Assembly: GCF_014905175.1 (NCBI RefSeq)
Contig: NC_057793.1
Span: forward strand, 16,678,173 to 16,742,172
DNA: 64,000 nt
Direction of reading: 5' to 3'
From: Aphidius gifuensis
Lineage: Eukaryota; Arthropoda; Insecta; Hymenoptera; Braconidae
Position numbers and translations under genes: made by a program. The notes under the pieces were generated by a model. That model ran no database searches. It saw only the letters and a list, made by a program, of their open reading frames with translations, and was not told the DNA's origin. Every line of letters starts with the position of its first letter. The first letter of the stretch is position 1. Positions 23,186-35,100 of this stretch are shown one piece after another.

Positions 23186-23899
23186 TTTTATATAATGATG
23201 AGTTGTAAACAGAAAAAACTAGATTCCATAGTTACATTCCAACTGGTGACAAAAAAATGTAGCTAAGGAAAGTAATCTAAAAGAAAGCACCTAACGCCGT
23301 GACTGTATCGAACGGGCAGCGTTCTTTCGTCAATTTTTTTTTAGCGCATCATTACCACGCATTTGCGCAAAGGTGAAAAAGCACGTGAGTATTCAAGTGT
23401 TTGTAAGTGTGTGTAACGCACACATATATACTTTAAAAATTTTACTTGGGAGACGTTCCAAAAATCACTCGGAAATCCGGAAGCTGCGTAGTAGACGAAA
23501 AATATAGTGATAAACTTAAAAGTAACTAGAGGTTACTGTAGATATTGTAAACAACAAAAACAGCCGTATTGCATATGCCATTTGCTTTTGTTACTTATTA
23601 CGCTTGTAAAAAGTATTTTTAAAGTTATTATTAATAATTTAATAATTTTATTTTATTGATTTGTGCCTATAAAAATTTAGGACAAACAAATCATGTCTAC
23701 CATGACAAAATATCAAAAATTTTCTATGATCGCAATCATAAACTTCCGGGCTTCCGAGTGAGTTTTTGAACGGACCCTTGATTCCTCTACTTCTGCGCAA
23801 CTGCGCTGTCAGAATGCGTGAAAAAAACTGGCCAAAGAACACAGCCACGGTGTATTATACCCATGTATGATCCGCCGGTATTATACCTTCCCAACACTG
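23186..23899. repeat. Composite of broken TIR elements
   Basis: Recognisable pieces are AGCGTTCTTTCGTCAATTTT with CCACGCATTTGCGCAAAGG (relative of 7373-7573), and an inverted pair GACGTTCCAAAAATCACTCG / GAGTGAGTTTTTGAACGG at about 23453 and 23756. A hAT-type end, TTCCCAACACTG, lies at 23888-23899. No gene is seen. Confidence 0.5.
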
Positions 23900-24430
23900 C
23901 AGTCCAATTCACAGGGCATTACAATTTAGCATATATTTAATACTACTATCATCAGCGGAAAAAAAAGCCCTAATGAGAACAATTTTACCCCGTGAATACG
24001 GGTGCGGATTCATTACGGTGCAGACAATCTCTCTGTCGCAGTCATACTGCTCGACAAAAATCTTTTGCGCAAGTCCGAATTATTATTCGAGTGGGAGCTC
24101 GGAAATATTCGGCAACGCACACAATTCATTGTGTATACGTGTGAACCGAACGGATTATTTGGACAGGCGCAAAGAATTTTTGTCGAGGAGTATGACTGCG
24201 ACAGAGAGATTGTCGGCACCGTAATAAATCCGAACAGCCCACTTACGGGAAAGCATAGGCGATGCGCAATATAGTAGTATTAAATACATGCAATTTAGGG
24301 CTTTTTTCCTCCACTGGCAGCGCTTGTGAAGTTTTTGTATATGAAATCTATAAAAAAAAAAATTTACTAGCACCATCAACGGCAAAAAAAAGCCCTAAAT
24401 TGTAAAAAATTTGCCCTGTGGATTGGACTG
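23900..24430. mobile_element. CWG-type MITE interrupted by another repeat
   Basis: The left end CAGTCCAATTCACAGGGC breaks off in CAATTTAG at about 23930. The right portion resumes at about 24292 with CAATTTAGGGC and ends GATTGGACTG. Between them lies an insert whose edges are CATATATTTAATACTACTAT and ATAGTAGTATTAAATACATG. The insert itself carries a MITE right arm (23948-24004) and a 240-bp inverted repeat. Confidence 0.6.
24005..24240. repeat. Inverted repeat CATTACGGTGCAGACAATCTC, copy 2
   Basis: CATTACGGTGCAGACAATCT pairs with AGATTGTCGGCACCGTAAT. The copy is not interrupted and serves as the reference for 22391-22886. Confidence 0.65.
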
Positions 24431-24623
24431 CTCGAACTTAGAGCTGTTAATTAGCCGGCTATTTATTTTTTTGACGGTTAATAACTGTTATTAACGGTTA
24501 ATAACCGGTTTAAAACCAAACGAGGGCGGGGCATCGACACGCATGCGCAAAATTTAAAGCTTCATGAAAGGTCCAAAATCAGAGACTTATTTCAATTATA
24601 ATATATATAATTTTTTTTTTATT
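24431..24623. repeat. Repeat fragment with TTAATAACCGG words
   Basis: AGCTGTTAATTAGCCGGC and AACCGGTTTAAAACCAAACG match 6800-6897 inverted. CGCGGTTATTAACCGACTC at 25908-25930 may be the partner arm, in which case 25587-25903 is nested inside this element. Confidence 0.45.
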
Positions 24624-24990
24624 TTAAAGAACAGAACAAGAGCTAATTCGTACCGATCAAATAAGAATTTGTACCTCAATAATTAAAGTAGATATGCAAT
24701 TGTTAATTATCATTTTGGAGTAAATAATTTTTTTTTGTTGTTATTCTTGAGATACAAATTCCGGGCTTGGTGGTACAAATTAAGAGTCAATACCCTTCTT
24801 GGAGTAGCAATTTTTTTTACCCCTCTAAGTCATCTAGAAAAAAAGTCAATATTTAACCCTTCTTGGACCCTTTAATTTTGAGGTACAAAGTAAATCAATG
24901 GTGGTACAAATTAGTACAAATCAAGACGCTTCTAATGAGTATCCTAGATTATTTTTCTAGGACTTATGCAGGCCAGGTTCACGCACCCTT
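24624..24990 (+). repeat. Dispersed repeat of about 370 bp, copy 1
   Basis: From AGAACAGAACAAGAGCTAAT to GACTTATGCAGGCCAGG it matches 59950-60318 almost throughout. Words like GTACAAATT recur. The class is unknown and no TIR was found. Confidence 0.65.
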
Positions 24991-25586
24991 CCAAACCTCA
25001 GATTCAGAACGACCCATTGTTAAAATTGGTATCTATGAAATATATGGACTGTTATTAAATCTCTTTGGACTAAATTTAATTCCTTTTTTTACTTACATAT
25101 ATGACATATCAACAACAAAAATGTAGACTGTCAACTCTGGGTTTAACCTCACTTTTCCTTTTTACAATAATCAAGTCTCGTTGGACTGAATTTGACATAC
25201 CCATCAACTGCAAATTATAATATTAATTGTTATATAATTATTTGAAATTTATCACTGATAATACTTATTTTTTAGAAAAATGTTTAAAAAAATATTAATA
25301 ACAATAAAAATAAAAGTTGTTATGATGTTTACCTTTTTCACTGTCTTTTTTTATTCATAAATTTTTCAGTTGACACTACGATTGAATTTTCGTTAACATA
25401 ATTTAATTATTCATATTTTTTTGACATCAAATAAATAATGTTTAATGTTAATCTTATTTATAATAAATTAATATTTTTATTGTTGAAAAATGAAAATTAA
25501 TAAATAATACATACGCAGAATGAAGTACGCGCAGATTTTTGTGCGCAGGCTCCTCCCTTTTTTGGTTAAAAACCAAAAAATTTTTA
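24991..25586. other. AT-rich sequence, no gene
   Basis: No element ends, coding segment or RNA gene are recognised in this stretch. Confidence 0.5.
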
Positions 25587-25903
25587 GGGTGCGAACTCAC
25601 GACACGCAAAAGTTTGCGTTTTATCATGGCTGCCGTAATTCTAAACATGGCGCCTCCGTGATTCAATCCACCCGCTCGACATTGTCGAGCGGGTAAATTC
25701 ACACGCGCGTTTAAATCAGTAGAAATTACTATATATTACCAAAATATCACTGAAAAGTGTAGTTGTGTGTAATGTGTGTGCAGTGTATCTAGGGTTCAAA
25801 GCTTGGATGACGGAGGCGCCATGTTTAAAATTCCGGCAGCCATGTTTAGAATTACGGCAGCCATGATAAAACGCAAACTTTTGCGTGTCGTGAGTTCGCA
25901 CCC
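25587..25903. mobile_element. PIF/Harbinger-like MITE with TTA duplication
   Basis: The ends GGGTGCGAACTCACGACACG and CGTGTCGTGAGTTCGCACCC are perfectly paired and the arms continue through AAACTTTTGCG and GGCTGCCG. TTA lies on both sides (25584-25586, 25904-25906). A GGG start and a 3-bp TTA duplication fit PIF/Harbinger elements. No transposase is seen. Confidence 0.8.
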
Positions 25904-25991
25904 TTAACCGCGGTTATTAACCGACTCACAGCTCTAGCTCGAACCGGCAGTCCGATTCACAGCAGTCCAATCAGTGTTGGGTAGGTATGAT

Positions 25992-27561
25992 CAGTGTTGG
26001 GTTTGTATAATACCGCGGTATCATACCGGTCGTAAACCTCGGTATAATACCGGTATTATACCGCGGAGGTTTCATACTTTCATACTTTCATACCTAGAGT
26101 GGGTATAAGTGCACTTAAGTGCTTATACCCACTCTATTCATACCACGTTAGTAGCGCCATCTGTAGGAATTTTTCGTATATTACGTCACACACCATTTTG
26201 AATTGCTCATAATTTAAATTTAAGAATATCATTCCTTTAATTATAGCATAATAGTAATAATCTTCATCCTTTTCTCAGACTTTTGTCAGTAGTAATAAAT
26301 TTATTGAATATATTAAAAACTATTGACAAATGTCTAAGGAAAGGATGAAGCTTACCTGTTAATTTCTTTGGCTCAATTAATTTTTTATAAATCAATATGT
26401 GGCAACACCCTTCCTTAGTTATTTTTTCCATAGTTTTTTACTTTTTTATTTATGTAAAAACCTATTGGAAAAATGTCTATGGACAGAATGTTGTTTACAT
26501 GTTAATTCATAAAATATTAATTTAGCCAAATAAATTAATATGCAGGCAACATCCTCCGTAGCTAATACTTTTCCATATTATTAATTTAAACAAATAAAAG
26601 CTATAAGGAAAATGGTAGCTAAGGAGGAAGTTATCACATGTTAATTATACGAAATTATTTTGACAGAGAAATTAACATGCAGGCAACATCCTTTCTTGGA
26701 TAATATTTTTTCATAGCTCTTTATTTATTTAAATAAAAATGGTCATAGGAAAATGGTAGCTGAGGGAAAGGATGTTGCCTGCATGTTAATTTTGGCAAAA
26801 TTAATTTCGTATGAATTAACATGTGACAACTTCCTTAGCTACCATTTTCTTATGACCATTTATTTATTTAAATAAATAAAGAGCTATGGAAAAATATTAT
26901 CCAAGGAAAGGATGTTGTGCATGTTAATTCTCTGGCAAAATTAATTTCGTAAAATTAACATGTGACAACTTCCTTTTCTTAACTACCATTTTCCTATAGC
27001 TATTTATTTAAATAAATAAATGGTCATAGAAAAACGGTAGTTAGGAAAGGATGTGCCTGCATGTTAATTTCTTTGGCAAAATTAATTTCGTATGAATTAA
27101 CATGTGACAACTTCCTTTCCTTAGCTACCATTTTTCCTATGACCATTTATTTATTTAAATTATAATAAAAAGCTATGGGAAAAATGGTAGCTAAGGAAAG
27201 GATGTTAATTACTTTGGCTGAATTAATTCTTTAGAAATTAACAGGAAAGCTACATCCGTTTCTTAGCCATTTGTCAATAGCTTATTATCTGTTCAAATAA
27301 ATTAAAATACATTACTGTTGTTGTTTTTATAATCAAATATTGTTCATATTATTTGTTTATTCTGTAATACATCTATTAATATATCAACAAAAAATTTGAC
27401 ATTCGAGAGTTTTATGCTGGTATGGTAGACAATTTTGATGCCATAGGGGGCGTTCCTGAGTTTCATACTTTCATACTTTCATACCGGTATTATACCGGTT
27501 TAATACTTTCATACCGGTATGAAAGTATTAAACCCAAAAATCGACCATTTACCCAACACTG
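25992..27561. mobile_element. hAT-like element with CAGTGTTGGGT ends, 8-bp duplication
   Basis: It starts CAGTGTTGGGTTTGTATAAT and ends ATTTACCCAACACTG. GGTATGAT flanks it exactly (25984-25991, 27562-27569). The subterminal regions are TACCGGTAT repeats and the middle is an array of AGCTAAGGAAAGGATGTTGC hairpins. The same element, inverted and swollen by insertions, is at 46613-57638. It inserted into a relative with the same end sequence. Confidence 0.88.
26097..26134. mobile_element. 38-bp palindromic mini-element, copy 1
   Basis: GAGTGGGTATAAGTGCAC runs into its reverse complement ending CTTATACCCACTC, with TA on both sides. It lies in the subterminal region of a hAT-like element. Confidence 0.7.
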
Positions 27562-27649
27562 GGTATGATACCGTTGTATCATACAGCAGTATCATACACT
27601 GTATCATACAGTATGATACATCTCCATTATCATACGCCATGTATCATTA

Positions 27650-27675
27650 GAGTGGGTATAAGCATATACCCACTC
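27650..27675. mobile_element. 26-bp palindromic mini-element, copy 2
   Basis: Only GAGTGGGTATAAGC and ATACCCACTC remain, almost a perfect palindrome, with TA on both sides (27648-27649, 27676-27677). Confidence 0.65.
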
Positions 27676-27803
27676 TATGTATCATACATTAAGAGCGCCT
27701 CTACATTTAACTTTTTAAACCTTTGTACTGACGCCATTTTGCCTATCCGCCATTGTACACATATTTGGCGCCCAAAAACAATATGTCAACATCCAACATA
27801 AGA

Positions 27804-28150
27804 GGTGTGTTCGTTCACTTTTCACACCGAGCGTATGCACGGAGCGTATGCAAGGAAGCGCTAGCGTTTTGCGGTCATTTGAAGAAACTGTAGTAACTAA
27901 AATTTACTATTTATTTATTGCTATTCGTTTTTTCCAGTTCTTTCGCTCTCTTTCATTATTATTAATTGGTAATTTGTTCTTGCGTCTGAGAAAAAATTAT
28001 TAAATTAACTAAATAAACACAATGACTGAAAATAACGAATGTTTTAGTAAATTTTAGTTACTAAAGTTTCTTCAAATGACCGCAAAACTCTAGCGCTTCC
28101 TTGCATACGCTCCGTGCATACGCTCGGTGTGAATAGTGAACGAACACACC
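27804..28150. mobile_element. MITE with GGTGTGTTCGTTCAC ends
   Basis: The left arm GGTGTGTTCGTTCACTTTTC and the right arm ending GAACGAACACACC are inverted. Matched blocks GAGCGTATGCAAGGAAGCGC and GCGGTCATTTGAAGAAACT extend the arms to about 100 bp. Flanks are TAAGA and TAATA, a near match. It is related in end sequence to 7373-7573. Confidence 0.7.
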
Positions 28151-28532
28151 TAATATGTAATCTCAAGAATTTATTAATATTCATTAATAAATCAACTAAC
28201 GAAAAATGATTGTTTGTATTTTATTTGAATAATTTCAAAAATTACAATAAAAAAATGAGATAATAGACATGATATGTGGGCAAGGAGCGTTTTGACAGGT
28301 TCTTAGGAACATCATGAAATGCCAGGAAAAGAGATAGTTTCATTAGCTTGCAAAAAAAAAATAATAAATACAGTAATTATGAGATTATAATCACACGGAT
28401 AATTTAACATCACTCAATATCACAAATATATTTTCCCTGTCGTTTTTTATGAGAAACGTATTATATTAATCCGGGAGACCTATTTGCCAAGTTGACCTCC
28501 TTCATCATATTGGCATACTTTAATATATTCTA
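28151..28532. other. AT-rich interior of the outer hAT-like element
   Basis: No gene or distinct element ends are seen. Confidence 0.5.
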
Positions 28533-28582
28533 GAGTGGGTATAAGCTTACATATACCTGAATATATTAGCTTATACCCACTC
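28533..28582. mobile_element. 50-bp palindromic mini-element, copy 3
   Basis: GAGTGGGTATAAGCTTACAT and TTAGCTTATACCCACTC are inverted, with TA on both sides (28531-28532, 28583-28584). Confidence 0.7.
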
Positions 28583-28595
28583 TAATATATTCCAG

Positions 28596-31047
28596 CAGTC
28601 CAATTCACGGCTTGCGGCCCGGAGCGCTAGTTTCGGTTACACCGTTCAGGGTGAACATCCAAAAAATAAAGTCTCTTTCAGCTCATTTAGTCCGTAATAG
28701 GGATATTGAATGTTGGTAAATATCCAGTTGGCACTATGTCCGACTTGAATACTTTACGTAAATCAACTTTTCCTAATTACATATTAAACTATTTTGCTTT
28801 TATCCGATATAATGTTATGCCACAAGATGAATGATAAATAAGATATATTTATTATGTTTAAGAGTTATAATTTTCGATGATATATTTTTTTTTATTTTCT
28901 CGTATTTTGTAATAATAAATTTATGACACTATGTATTTCTATTAATTAGCATATTTTAATTTTTTAATTTTTTAAATTCATGTTATTACGATATTTATCA
29001 TAATATATGAGTCACCTTTTAACGAAAAATAATATTCAATAATTATACCGAATACGATAAAAATCACTAGTAATTTTTTACGAGTTTGTGTCTATGAGTT
29101 TGTGTCTATTCATCGTCTGAAAAATAATCCGTCTTATATTTATATGTAGAAATAGATTACAGACAACAAATAATCAACGGTAAAATCTATCGTAAAAATT
29201 GGTTCATCCATATACATAGAGTACTCTTATTATCAAATTCCGCTAGTACGAATGAGCCAAAACGATTTTATTCAAATGTATATATAGCTAATTCTACTTT
29301 TCTATATTAATATTATTGTCCGTTTGATTGATATAGCCGAATAATAATCTATGTATATTATTTTACAACCTCTTTCTGTTTTCAGATTCAATCAGCTAAG
29401 CCGCTCAATAGCTTTCTGAAGTTGTATCTTTATTGTCTAATCATATATTCATTTGTTCTATATTTTTCGCAATGTATTTTCTCCGTTCGAATATATTAAC
29501 CATTATAGAGTTTCTGAAATTTAATAAAACTCTAGTGATGATTCCATCATAATTATGTAACACTAGATTTTACAATGCTCAGATTTGCATTTGTTATTAA
29601 AACGAAATACTAGAAATCCTGATTCATCCGCAAAATTAATCGATAAATAGGGCCCTGTTTTACTAACTCTTTTGGCACAAGATGGCGACACCATTCACAT
29701 TTATTTAAAATTTATGTTTGTTATTATTTATAACATAAAAAATTTTTTATTTACAATTTAAGGCTATGTATAATAATAATACAACAACAACAATAATAAT
29801 AATAACATACTAATCGTAGAAAAACTGTACGCCTAAAATTTCTGCCTCATCGACGGTATTTTTTGGGTGATAAATCATACGGCGGATGAATCAGGATTTT
29901 CACACTTTGGATTTTGTAGAGAACCGTTTAATGAAAAACCATTATGTACATATTTGTATTAACGTTGCATGCACACAAGCGGTCAATAATCTGATTATAT
30001 TATTTTCACTTTTGACTATTGTTTATTCTTAAGATTGAAAACTTTAACGACTCAGGGTGAGAGATGATTTTCAGTGTCGTATGGCTATAAAATTGGTGTA
30101 ACAATACAATAGGCCTAAGGTACAATTATACGATGCTTAAAAAGTTCCATAGCATTTTTATAGAATTGTTTATTCGGATTAACTTTTTTTGATTGTGCAC
30201 AAAAATAACAGCTTCCTATTTTCGAAAATTGGTGTAGAAATAGAATATTAATTTTATTGAAACAATATTTGCGGACACATAACTATTTGGTTGTTAAATG
30301 CAAATTCAGAATTCTATTTTATTATCGTTTATAAAGTGGCATTTAATTCTTCATCAATATTTATTAAAATGATAAAAAGTTGTAGAATAAAATTCGCTTT
30401 TATCACCAACTCGTATTAAGAGAATCAAAAGTTTAGTGTGATAATATCATATATTTTCCAAATATATGAACAAAAAAAAATTATACTTTTATCTAATAAT
30501 ATTTTTAGTAAATATTATCAACTCACATGAAACATAATTTTTTTTTAGTAGAATTCAGTAAACGGCAAAAAAATGTTTATCATTTTCAATATAATGCAAA
30601 CAACAATATTCGAAATCTTTAAATTCGTCCTAATCTAATTTATGAATGATAATTATATACGTTAATTAATAATTTCTATTTTTAAGAGTTCGGCCCAACT
30701 TAAGAAAAGTTCATTTACGAAGCTTACACTTCAGAATTTGGAAAGATCCGCTAGTCGGCTAAAACATTACGGCGGCAACTTGTTCTAGCTCACAATAGAT
30801 GGAATCGCAATATTATGTCAGAAGGACTTTTTCATTTACAGTGTTTTCTGATTCCCGAGGATTGAGACATGGCGCTGCAGGCCGCAAGCCCAATTCACAG
30901 GGCAATACAATTTAGGGCTTTTTTTCACCACTTACGGCGCTTGTAAAGCTTTTGTATGTAAAATCTATATAAAAAAAATTTTTTTAAGCGCCATCAGCGG
31001 CAAAAAAAGCTCTAAATTGTAAAAAATTTGCCCTGTGAATTAGACTG
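28596..31047. mobile_element. CWG-flanked MITE split by a hAT-like insertion
   Basis: The left terminus CAGTCCAATTCAC (28596-28608) and the rest of the MITE (30891-31047, ending GAATTAGACTG) are one element. CAG lies on both sides (28593-28595, 31048-31050). The split is caused by the 28609-30890 insertion, which duplicated CAATTCAC from within the MITE terminus. Confidence 0.85.
28609..30890. mobile_element. hAT-like non-autonomous element, copy 2, 8-bp duplication
   Basis: The ends GGCTTGCGGCCCGGAGCGCT and GGCGCTGCAGGCCGCAAGCC are inverted. The 8-mer CAATTCAC flanks the element exactly (28601-28608, 30891-30898). It is 2282 bp with no frame longer than 60 codons. It is homologous, in inverted orientation, to 11625-13592. 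Class assignment rests on the 8-bp duplication. Confidence 0.88.
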
Positions 31048-31348
31048 CAGGCAAGCTCCTGAGCGAATTTTTTAAAAAAGTCATAATGTTAACTGTTAAA
31101 TTATTTTCTCGTATAATGTTTTAATTCTAATAAAATTTTTTATACACGTTGATGAATTTATTTATTATTTATCGTGTAATAAAAAAAAAACAGTTTGACA
31201 GCTGTGTACAGCGGTGTGAGTGAGAGTTTAATAAATCATTGAGTTCATTTTATAAAAAAAGAGGGCAGTTTCAACTATCATACATTTTATGTAGTATCAT
31301 ACGTATGATTGTATGATACCCCGAAAATCGTCGAATTACCCATCACTG

Positions 31349-31452
31349 CACCCGTATTCAGAGGATGTTCTCATTAAGGCTTTTTTTTTCCGCTGATGGC
31401 GCTTGACAAAATTTTTTTTATATAGATATCACATAGAAAAGCTCCACAAACG
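31349..31452. mobile_element. CWG-flanked MITE, left part
   Basis: CACCCGTATTCAGAGGATG starts after CTG and is cut at CACAAACG by another copy of the same family (31456-31606). The right arm is not found downstream. Confidence 0.7.
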
Positions 31453-31455
31453 CTG

Positions 31456-31606
31456 CACCCGTATTCAGAGGATGTTCTCATTAGGGCTTTTTTTTTCCGA
31501 TGGCGGCACTTGTGAACTTTTTATATAGATTTTACATAGAAAAGCTTCACAAGCGCCACCATCGGAAAAAAAACGCCCTAATGAGAACATCCTCTGAATA
31601 CGGGTG
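31456..31606. mobile_element. CWG-flanked MITE copy
   Basis: Complete copy: CACCCGTATTCAGAGGATG to CATCCTCTGAATACGGGTG, with CTG on both sides (31453-31455, 31607-31609). It inserted into another copy. Confidence 0.85.
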
Positions 31607-31609
31607 CTG

Positions 31610-32189
31610 GGGATTAGTCGCGAGCTCATGTTTTGGTCTTTGCAAAAAATGGCTGATCTTGTATCCTCAAAATTGTATCAATCAAACGCTGTCAATGTGA
31701 TTGAATAAAGTGAACTAAACAACACATTTGAGATATTCGTAAATATAGAGAATTGTGGAACGTGTTTTAATTGTTTATAACTAACTTTTATTTTCTTATC
31801 TGATCGAAGCGAACTCTAAGTTATATTATGGTTAATTACTTGCACACGACGTTTTCCCAAACAATAATTCCATAGCATGCATTTAACAATATCATGACAA
31901 TTAAGTTATCTCACTCTTCTTCGATTAAAAATAAATTCCAAAGTAAGCCAGATTGAAATTTTTAGCTCTTGATGATTTTAAATTGCCTTTATAACTTCTA
32001 AAAATTTTTAGTTGGTTTTACACAAAAACATTAGGCCATATTTCTGTCAAAATAAGTATTTTTGAATAATAATTATAATGACTCAATATTATTCATAGTT
32101 GTATGATATTATATGTCCATCGACAAAAGGTCAAGTTATTTTTCAATTAATGATTTGAGGAGGTTAAAATTATAAAAAAGTTTGAAGAT
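31610..32189 (+). promoter_or_regulatory. RPRD2 upstream region
   Basis: About 580 bp lies between the last MITE and the RPRD2 start codon and should contain the promoter and 5' untranslated region. No clear core promoter motif or splice-confirmed leader exon was identified. Confidence 0.35.
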
Positions 32190-35100
32190 ATGGCGTCTTC
32201 AGAATTTGACTCGGAACAATTTGAGAAGCGGCTTCATGGCCTCAAAGATTCTCAAGAATCGATCCAAAGTCTCTCATCGTGGTGCCTTGAAAGGCGAATA
32301 CATCATAAGAAAATTGTAGCGACTTGGTTACAAGTTTTAAGAAAAGTTAAAGTTGAGCACAGATTGACTCTTTTCTACCTTGCTAATGATGTCATTCAAT
32401 ATTCAAAAAGGAAAAATTATGAATTTGTTGAATCATGGGGAACCACATTACAAAGAGCAACAACCTTAGTCCGAGATGAAAAAGTTAAGCACCGAATATT
32501 ACGTATTTTCAAAATATGGGATCAACGTCAAGTTTATGATGAGGAATTTCTCACAGACTTATCTGGCTTAATTTCGGCAGCTCCGAAAAAAAAAGTAGAA
32601 TTACAACCAACAAATGCTCTTGAAGAATTTCAGCCAACTTTTCTCATATCAACAATGCGCTCATGCTCCGCTCTAGAGCAAACAACAGACTTAAGATTAC
32701 AAGAAATGCGTGATAATAATATTGATATTGACAATTCTGAAGAACTCTGCGTGTCATTAAAAGATCGTCGAAAAGTTAAGAAAGCAGAAAAAGAAGTTGA
32801 TTTGGCTGTTAAGAATGTTGAAAACTATATATGTGCTCTAGAGTCAGAAATTCGCGAAAGAATCCAAGTTTTGGATTTATTAGAACAAGCTGACCAATAT
32901 TATGAAACACAGCGAAGTGAAGTGAAAATTGTAACAAACGTACGTGTCAATATCAAGTGTTACTTCAGTTTTTTTCCTGTTGTTATACTTATACAAACAT
33001 TTCCTTTTTTTAGGCTTATCGAAATTTTGGAAGTCGTGTAAAAACCTTAAAAAAAAAACTTGATGAGTTATTGCCCACATTGTCATCACCGATCCCATCG
33101 CCAGATATCAATGCACCTTCACCGAGTCCTGATAGTGACATTGAACTTCCAGATGAAGATCATAATCAGAGCTCAGCAATCGAAATTGCACCACCATTGA
33201 TGTATGGTTCTTACAGTCAAGATTATGAGCCTATGCCAGTACCACCACCGGATATATTGGAAAAAAATAATTCAACAGATTTTACCAGTAATTTTTCTTC
33301 ATTTATGGGCACGAATGTTGATTTTGATATGGTAAGAATACAAACTGATTGTTTTTATATTCATATTTTAAATTTGCATACTAAAAAACCTTAATATTAA
33401 ATTTTTTACAGAGAAATTTATTTTCAAACCATTCTGTGACCCCGATCAGTGATCGGACTTACAACAAGGCTATGCCCATCGAAGTAATTAATATGAGGCC
33501 ATCAAAGACAAACGGAGGCGAAGAATTCAACTCTAATTTTATTAAAAATGTATTTTCAACTACAGATACGGCGCAGTTATCGAGCGGGATTCCTGGTCTA
33601 GGTCTTGACGTACCTGAGCCACGAATAGAATCACCACAACGACCAGATTACTCACAATTATTACCTTCTACTCAAATAAATAACTCCACTACAACATCCC
33701 GAATTATGGCCGTTCATGGCTTATCTCACACTGCTATAAAAAATCTTACGAGTCACAGTGCACCATTATCACATGTACTATTATCGTACTCGAATGAGAA
33801 TAACCAAAACAATATAATGCCTTTCGAGAAATCCAGCCCGAACACAAATAATCCATTGCCGCCTCCACCTCTTCCACCGCCAATTTTTTTAGATAATGAT
33901 GGATGTTATAACAAGCTTCCGCCGAAATTTCCAACGTGGACATCAATAAACGAAGGAAAAAACTTAAATTCTTCATGGTCTTCAGAAAATGTCGAGCATG
34001 ATTGTTGGGAATCTAGGAATGATGAAAATTGGTCAAATGGAATTCAACGAGAAAGTTGCTTATCTGAAACTCCTGATTCACCTCCAATTTATGAAAAATC
34101 AAGTTTTTGTAAGCCTGTGCAGTACAATGATTCTCAAACGGAAGACGAAGTTTTAAAAGGTGCAGCTGATGTTGATCACCGAGTTATTCTTATACCAGTA
34201 CCGTCGGAAGACCAGTTACCACATCGTCTAATGAAAGGGGCTGATGTTGATCATCGAAATTTAATCAGTTTGACTGGAAGTCCAGCCAACAATGCAGCAA
34301 ATACAAACGAAGCTCCTGAATCGAATATTAATACTTTGTGGACTATTACTGATCAAGACTATAGGTAAAAACTTTCTATAATCTATATTATTTTCTATCG
34401 ATTCGATTATAGAAAAAATACTAATTATTATTTTACTTGTTTTTTCTTTTTTGTTTCCTAAATGTTTTTGTTATTAGACGACCGGTTCAACTCGGTGATA
34501 TTGTTGAAAGTGTGGATATGGAAATGTCTGATGATGAAACCGACGGCGTTAAACAAAAAAGCCGTATTCTGGTTGATCTTAGATCTCAGGACAAAGATAT
34601 GCGTGCAGGTGTTTCTCAACAAACTTCACGTCAGATGGATTTAGAGATGAACGTTGTATCGGTTAATCATGGACAAATCTCTAATAATGTACAAGAGTCG
34701 TTTCCACCACTTTCATTACAACCTTGTCAACACTCGCAGTCGGATTTTGCCCCTAACCGGGATGACTTTCGACAGAACAACCAAGAACTTCCTACAGATC
34801 AAGAAAATTTCCGACCTGATATTTCATCATCAGCGTTCATGAAAAATCAACCAGCCTTCACATCAGAATTTTCCGTTCCACCAGAATTCCATCATCCAGA
34901 AATTTATGACTTTTCGAACAATCAACAACAATCAAGAACTTCTGGAAAAAAATTTCATGATGAATTAACAGCTCCAAGTAGATATTTACAATCCCAAGAA
35001 CATCTACATCTGCAGCAACAGCATCATCATCACCATCATCATCGAGAAACTACGGTTTTTCATCGGGGACGAGGAAGATTCCTTCGAAATCGTCGTGATC

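Larger units (their letters stand above)
25973..31348. mobile_element. Outer hAT-like element with CAGTG[T/A]TGGGTA ends
   Basis: The left end CAGTGTTGGGTAGGTATGAT and the right end TACCCATCACTG (31337-31348) are inverted. Interior GTATCATACA/TGTATGATAC words lie near both ends. It holds nested elements at 25992-27561, 27804-28150 and 28596-31047. Its own target duplication is not clear, so the outer limits are less certain than those of the nested elements. Confidence 0.5.

Noticed and set aside
31500..31700. Frames at 10453, 31500 and 41292 that share the peptide FYIEKLHKRHHRKKNAL
   Set aside because: All are translations of the CWG MITE arms.
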